From positions 1-23,376 of IMG/VR virus record IMGVR_UViG_3300029448_008288: a stretch of 23,376 nucleotides of DNA; one strand, 5' to 3'. Below are positions 21,439-23,376 of the stretch, one piece after another. How positions within the stretch are numbered: the stretch's first letter is position 1; every line of letters begins with the position of its first letter. A program made the position numbers and the translations under genes. Source of the DNA: a virus. The notes beneath the pieces were generated by a model. The model saw only the letters and a program-made list of their open reading frames with translations, made no database searches and had not been told where the DNA came from.

Positions 21439-21549
21439 TTAGTGTGTAGCGGCTGCTAATAGCATTCCCCAAAATATGGCTTGACACCATATGGCTTCGC
21501 ATAGTAAACCGTCGCAATTATCTAGATAATTTCTGACCTTTTTGTACAT
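21439..21549 (-). CDS. 36-residue membrane ORF after hsp20
   Basis: The frame starts with ATG 21549, three bases after the hsp20 stop, and ends at TAA 21439 just before the GC-rich hairpin. The N-terminus is polar and basic (MYKKVRNYLDN), and the rest is hydrophobic (LLCEAIWCQAIFWGMLLAAA), with three Cys and three Trp/Phe. It looks like a short membrane or membrane-associated peptide. There is only a weak GAG upstream, so coupling to hsp20 would be needed. It may be a chance frame. Confidence 0.42.
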   Translation of the reverse strand: MYKKVRNYLDNCDGLLCEAIWCQAIFWGMLLAAATH

Positions 21550-21552
21550 TTA

Positions 21553-21963
21553 TTACTCGATATTTATCATCTTGGGTCTTTCTTCGTCTGGTACTACTTC
21601 ATCCAGATCAATACAGAGTAGACCCCTGTTCATGTAAGCTTTCTTGAGCTGCACATGCTTGTGTAACGTAAACGTTCTCACAAACTCTTTTCCGCTCAAC
21701 CCCTTATAGACATATGACTCGCCTTCTTTTTCCGTCAGCTTACATAAACCTTTTACGGTCAAGACATCTTTATGCTGTGATATTTCGATATCGGATTTGT
21801 TCCAGCCTGGAACTGCTATCTCGACTCGATACCCAGTGTCTGTCTTTACGATATTATATCGAGGGTATGCCCCATCAATATTTGGGTTTACATTCTCAAA
21901 ACGGTCAAACCCCAAAAAGAATTTTGGGAAGTCTGCCACATTCAATCTTGCTAGATTGTTCAT
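21553..21963 (-). CDS. Hsp20/alpha-crystallin small heat shock protein
   Basis: 136 residues. An N-terminal arm (MNNLARLNVADFPKFFLGFD) is followed by the alpha-crystallin domain at about 36-125 (YRVEIAVPGWNKSDIEI, LTVKGLCKL, then YVYKGLSGKEFVRTFTL and GLLCIDLDE) and the IxI-type tail (KMINIE). Small heat shock proteins hold unfolding clients. Phage copies, common in marine phages, are thought to help capsid or tail assembly or stabilise the host proteome. AAGGAG precedes ATG 21963 by about five bases, directly downstream of a bulged hairpin, so translation may be controlled by RNA structure. Family certain; role inferred. Confidence 0.95.
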   Translation of the reverse strand: MNNLARLNVADFPKFFLGFDRFENVNPNIDGAYPRYNIVKTDTGYRVEIAVPGWNKSDIEISQHKDVLTVKGLCKLTEKEGESYVYKGLSGKEFVRTFTLHKHVQLKKAYMNRGLLCIDLDEVVPDEERPKMINIE

Positions 21964-21975
21964 AGTTTTCTCCTT

Positions 21976-22014
21976 GTGCCCTTTCGGTACACTCTGTGGA
22001 TCCTTTCGGCATCC
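21976..22014 (-). promoter_or_regulatory. Tandem bulged GAAA-tetraloop hairpins in the hsp20 leader
   Basis: Two 17-base RNA hairpins, 5 bases apart, at 22014-21998 and 21992-21976 on the minus strand. Each has four outer pairs, a bulged purine on the 5' side, two C-G pairs and a GAAA loop. The outer pairs differ (GGAU/AUCC versus GUGU/GCAC) but pair in both. The second ends directly at the AAGGAG site of hsp20. Confidence 0.72.
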
Positions 22015-22046
22015 GATTTAGTTGTGGGCGTTAAAGGTGCTCCGAC

Positions 22047-22190
22047 CTAATCTTCAGTAAACTCAATAACTCCTTGAGCCTCTAAGTAATCCAGGGCATG
22101 CTCAATGCCGGCCTTGTGGCCTGCTTTGAAGCTGCCGTAGGCACAGCCTATCATACAAAGTATTACTGTTAGTATTTGTAACTCTAACAT
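22047..22190 (-). CDS. 47-residue membrane-anchored phage protein
   Basis: First gene of the minus-strand unit. The frame runs from ATG 22190 to TAG 22047. An N-terminal hydrophobic segment (ILTVILCMIGCAYGSF, about 6-21) is followed by a basic/amphipathic stretch KAGHKAGIEHALDYLEA and an acidic end (VIEFTED). The arrangement suggests a single-pass membrane anchor with a short cytoplasmic helix, commonly seen in phage small proteins. Only a loose GTGGAA lies about 14 bases upstream. Promoter P8 lies 54 bases upstream. No function is recognised. Confidence 0.62.
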   Translation of the reverse strand: MLELQILTVILCMIGCAYGSFKAGHKAGIEHALDYLEAQGVIEFTED

Positions 22191-22243
22191 GTTAATTGGT
22201 TCCACTACTTAATTCCTTAAGGCTGTTACTATCACGTTTATAT

Positions 22244-22283
22244 ATTATACACGCAAGGACTTTTGATGTCAAGAATTATTTTT
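22244..22283 (-). promoter_or_regulatory. Sigma70-type promoter P8 (minus strand of the divergent pair)
   Basis: On the minus strand, TTGACA at 22272-22267, a 17-bp spacer and TATAAT at 22249-22244, preceded by AAAAATAATTC. Expected start near 22237, giving a leader of about 47 bases. It drives the Hsp20-lysis unit. Confidence 0.88.
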
Positions 22284-22298
22284 ACTAGGAGAGAAATA

Positions 22299-22338
22299 AA
22301 AAATAGTGCTTGACATGAAACCTCAATTCCATTATAAT
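22299..22338 (+). promoter_or_regulatory. Sigma70-type promoter P9 (plus strand of the divergent pair)
   Basis: TTGACA at 22310-22315, a 17-bp spacer and TATAAT at 22333-22338, preceded by AAAAAATAGTGC. The start codon of the next gene begins six bases after TATAAT, at the expected +1. About 37 bp separate the two -35 boxes of the divergent pair. Confidence 0.88.
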
Positions 22339-22344
22339 AATACA

Positions 22345-22521
22345 ATGAGAATTTATAAGAAGCGACCATGGAGTCATGAAGAAAGAACCCTTTTGACTCA
22401 GAAGTACTATTTTTGTAAAGAAAAAGAACTTGCAGAGCTATTTCCGGATCGCAGTTATAATTCTTGTGTTAAACAAGCTAAGTACTTGAGGGAAAGAGGA
22501 TGGGTATTCAAAAAGCCCTAG
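22345..22521 (+). CDS. Small Myb/SANT-like HTH protein
   Basis: 58 residues from ATG 22345. The upstream ATGs of the open frame (22306 and 22315) lie inside the promoter -35 region, before any possible transcript. The sequence KRPWSHEERTLLTQKYYF, then ELAELFPDRSYNSCVKQAKYL and RGWVF, has the Trp-led three-helix pattern of Myb/SANT units, related in style to the other HTH proteins in this window. It is first in the plus-strand unit and probably leaderless, with AUG at +1, so it may be an early regulator. DNA binding is inferred. The 3' end overlaps the SleB-like gene by 22 bp. Confidence 0.75.
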   Translation: MRIYKKRPWSHEERTLLTQKYYFCKEKELAELFPDRSYNSCVKQAKYLRERGWVFKKP

Positions 22522-23000
22522 CTGCAACACTTGGAGTAGCTTTAATGTTTACTCCAAAAGTGGTAGCAGAAGAACTAGATGTTCGAGAAGAAATTTACTG
22601 TCTTGCAACAAATATCTACTTTGAGAGTAGAAATCAGCCACAGGTTGGTAGAGTTGCTGTAGGACAGGTAACAATGAATCGTGTGAACTCACCAAAGTTT
22701 CCAAATACTGTGTGTGAGGTGGTGAAACAAGCTAGATATTATCCAAGCGGAGGAATTGATCTACACTCTTGCCAATTTAGTTGGTACTGTGATGGGAAGT
22801 CAGACGCAATACGAAATCAAAAAGCTTGGGATGATAGTATGTACTCTGCTTTATTTGTGTACAGCTCAGACCCACTTCTGGATATTGTAGATGGAGCTCT
22901 TTGGTATCATGCAACATACAGCAGCCCTGCATGGGCAAAACATTTTGAAAAAACTGTTCAAATAAATGAACATATCTTTTATAAGGAGAGAAAACAATGA
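22500..23000 (+). CDS. SleB-family cell wall hydrolase with signal peptide
   Basis: 166 residues. A signal peptide (MGIQKALAATLGVALMFTPK, cleavage likely after VVA) is followed by the Hydrolase_2/SleB domain. Seen are CLATNIYFESR with the catalytic-type Glu at about 42, GRVAVGQVTMNRVNSPKFP, TVCEVVKQ and CQFSWYCDGK. SleB-type enzymes cleave peptidoglycan glycan strands. Because it is exported, it can reach the periplasm without the holin, so it may be a second lysis enzyme or a wall-remodelling enzyme acting earlier in infection. GAGG lies just before ATG 22500. It overlaps the next gene by 4 bp (ATGA). Confidence 0.9.
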   Translation: MGIQKALAATLGVALMFTPKVVAEELDVREEIYCLATNIYFESRNQPQVGRVAVGQVTMNRVNSPKFPNTVCEVVKQARYYPSGGIDLHSCQFSWYCDGKSDAIRNQKAWDDSMYSALFVYSSDPLLDIVDGALWYHATYSSPAWAKHFEKTVQINEHIFYKERKQ

Positions 23001-23158
23001 TAGGCCCAGAACAAATGGAACTATTTGATGAAGATACGACTTTTGACGTATACCCACTAGAGACTGATGAAGAAGCACTAGCTTCCGTTGGGTTTGGGAT
23101 GAACGAAGACTATAATAGCTGCGAGCAAGATTGGGATAATATAGTCTACGGTAAATAA
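22997..23158 (+). CDS. Small acidic phage protein
   Basis: 53 residues from ATG 22997 (AAGGAGAG upstream; ATGA overlap with the SleB-like gene) to TAA 23158, which shares its last base with the ATG of bS21. The product is strongly acidic (ELFDEDTTFDVYPLETDEE, MNEDYNSCEQDWDN) with few hydrophobic residues. It may be disordered or a nucleic-acid mimic. No family is recognised. Its tight coupling between the hydrolase and a ribosomal protein gene is consistent across both junctions, which supports it being real. Confidence 0.72.
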   Translation: MIGPEQMELFDEDTTFDVYPLETDEEALASVGFGMNEDYNSCEQDWDNIVYGK

Positions 23159-23361
23159 TGAAAATATCAGTTAGAAATGGTAATGTAGAAAGCGCTTTGC
23201 GTGTACTCAAAAGAAAAACTAAAGACTCACTTATTGATCTTCGGTCAAAAGAGCACTATGAAAAGCCTTCTGCAAAAAGGAATCGAATGAAACAAGCTGC
23301 AGCAGTACGCGAGCAAAAGAGGCAACGAGATGAAAATAAGAAGCAACCCAAGAGCCACTAA
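23158..23361 (+). CDS. rpsU: Ribosomal protein bS21 (phage-encoded)
   Basis: 67 residues, close to the bacterial length (71 in E. coli). ISVRNGNVESALRVLKRKTK matches the N-terminal strand and helix, and LRSKEHYEKPSAKRNRMKQA matches the bS21 signature (R-x-x-EYYEKP-s-x-x-R-x-R). The C-terminus is a basic helix ending in KKQPKSH. bS21 sits near the anti-Shine-Dalgarno end of 16S rRNA in the 30S subunit and aids initiation. Phage copies known from marine phages are proposed to enter host ribosomes. The start codon overlaps the previous stop by one base (TAATG) with GGTAA upstream. It is the last gene before the window edge. Confidence 0.93.
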   Translation: MKISVRNGNVESALRVLKRKTKDSLIDLRSKEHYEKPSAKRNRMKQAAAVREQKRQRDENKKQPKSH

Positions 23362-23376
23362 TTTTGAGTTAGTAGG
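23362..23376 (+). other. Right edge, no feature visible
   Basis: The 15 bases after the bS21 stop show no further start codon, hairpin or promoter. Confidence 0.6.

Noticed and set aside
21481-21509. Plus-strand TTGACA at 21481
   Set aside because: The box at the right spacing reads GTAAAC, and the downstream plus strand carries no gene.
22306-22344. Longer start of the plus-strand HTH protein
   Set aside because: The extra codons lie in the P9 promoter itself, upstream of any possible transcript start.
22866-23210. Minus-strand frame opposite the SleB-like gene and bS21
   Set aside because: Runs against three well-supported, tightly coupled plus-strand genes.
1-23376. tRNA genes, CRISPR arrays, insertion sequences, integrase or attachment sites
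   Set aside because: None seen: no cloverleaf with a TTC arm, no regularly spaced repeats, no terminal inverted repeats with a transposase. The only dispersed repeat is the promoter block.

Overview
This window looks like a stretch of the early/replication and lysis region of a lytic, AT-rich tailed phage. It is probably a marine myovirus-like phage of a Gram-negative, perhaps alphaproteobacterial, host. The phage call rests on a T4-type recombination set (gp46/gp47, gp32-like SSB, UvsW-like helicase) beside a family A DNA polymerase, a DnaG-type primase and a DnaB-type helicase, plus a 3TM holin and a T4-type lysozyme. Marine and Gram-negative are inferred from the typical cargo: PhoH, Hsp20, rubrerythrin, ribosomal protein bS21, a SleB hydrolase and an LpxH-like lipid A enzyme. 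No capsid, tail or terminase gene, tRNA, integrase or IS element is visible.

Layout. All genes from 1 to 22190 lie on the minus strand in tightly overlapping, translationally coupled units. A divergent promoter pair at 22244-22338 flips transcription to the plus strand for the last four genes. Every unit starts with the same kind of host-type sigma70 promoter: a conserved AAAAATAnTTCTTGACA block, exactly 17 bp, then TATAAT. Nine copies were found.

Read in transcription order on the minus strand, the units are as follows. (1) 22190 to 18260: small membrane protein, Hsp20, 36-residue membrane ORF, rubrerythrin, holin, unknown acidic protein, lysozyme, glycosyltransferase 2, LpxH-like phosphoesterase, 40-residue membrane protein. 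(2) 18215 to 16154: conserved phage protein, small basic protein, dATP/dGTP diphosphohydrolase-like protein, HTH protein, DUF2693-like protein, 35-residue ORF. (3) 16083 to 15113: PD-(D/E)XK nuclease plus adenine methyltransferase. (4) 15062 to 13991: HTH protein, DUF2693-like protein, PC4-like protein. (5) 13934 to 13011: N-terminal half of a split NAD+ DNA ligase. (6) 12898 to 9981: C-terminal half of the ligase, four-repeat HTH protein, small ORF, replicative helicase. (7) 9913 to 3840: unknown basic protein, MazG-like protein, primase, Pol A, unknown protein, PhoH, UvsW-like helicase. (8) 3797 to beyond position 1: unknown protein, SSB, gp47, gp46, partial gene. Plus strand: Myb/HTH protein, SleB hydrolase, acidic protein, bS21.

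How it works together. Units 4-8 form a nearly complete replication/recombination module. Unit 3 could modify or cut DNA. Unit 1 couples lysis with stress proteins and possible envelope remodelling. The signals most worth a second look are not genes. They are two tandem GAAA-tetraloop hairpins with a bulged purine just ahead of the hsp20 ribosome binding site, a terminator hairpin that straddles the predicted start of the nuclease/methylase transcript, promoters fused to stop codons, and promoters so close to AUG that the mRNAs should be leaderless. All functional statements are from reading the sequence and recalled family features; no database search was run.
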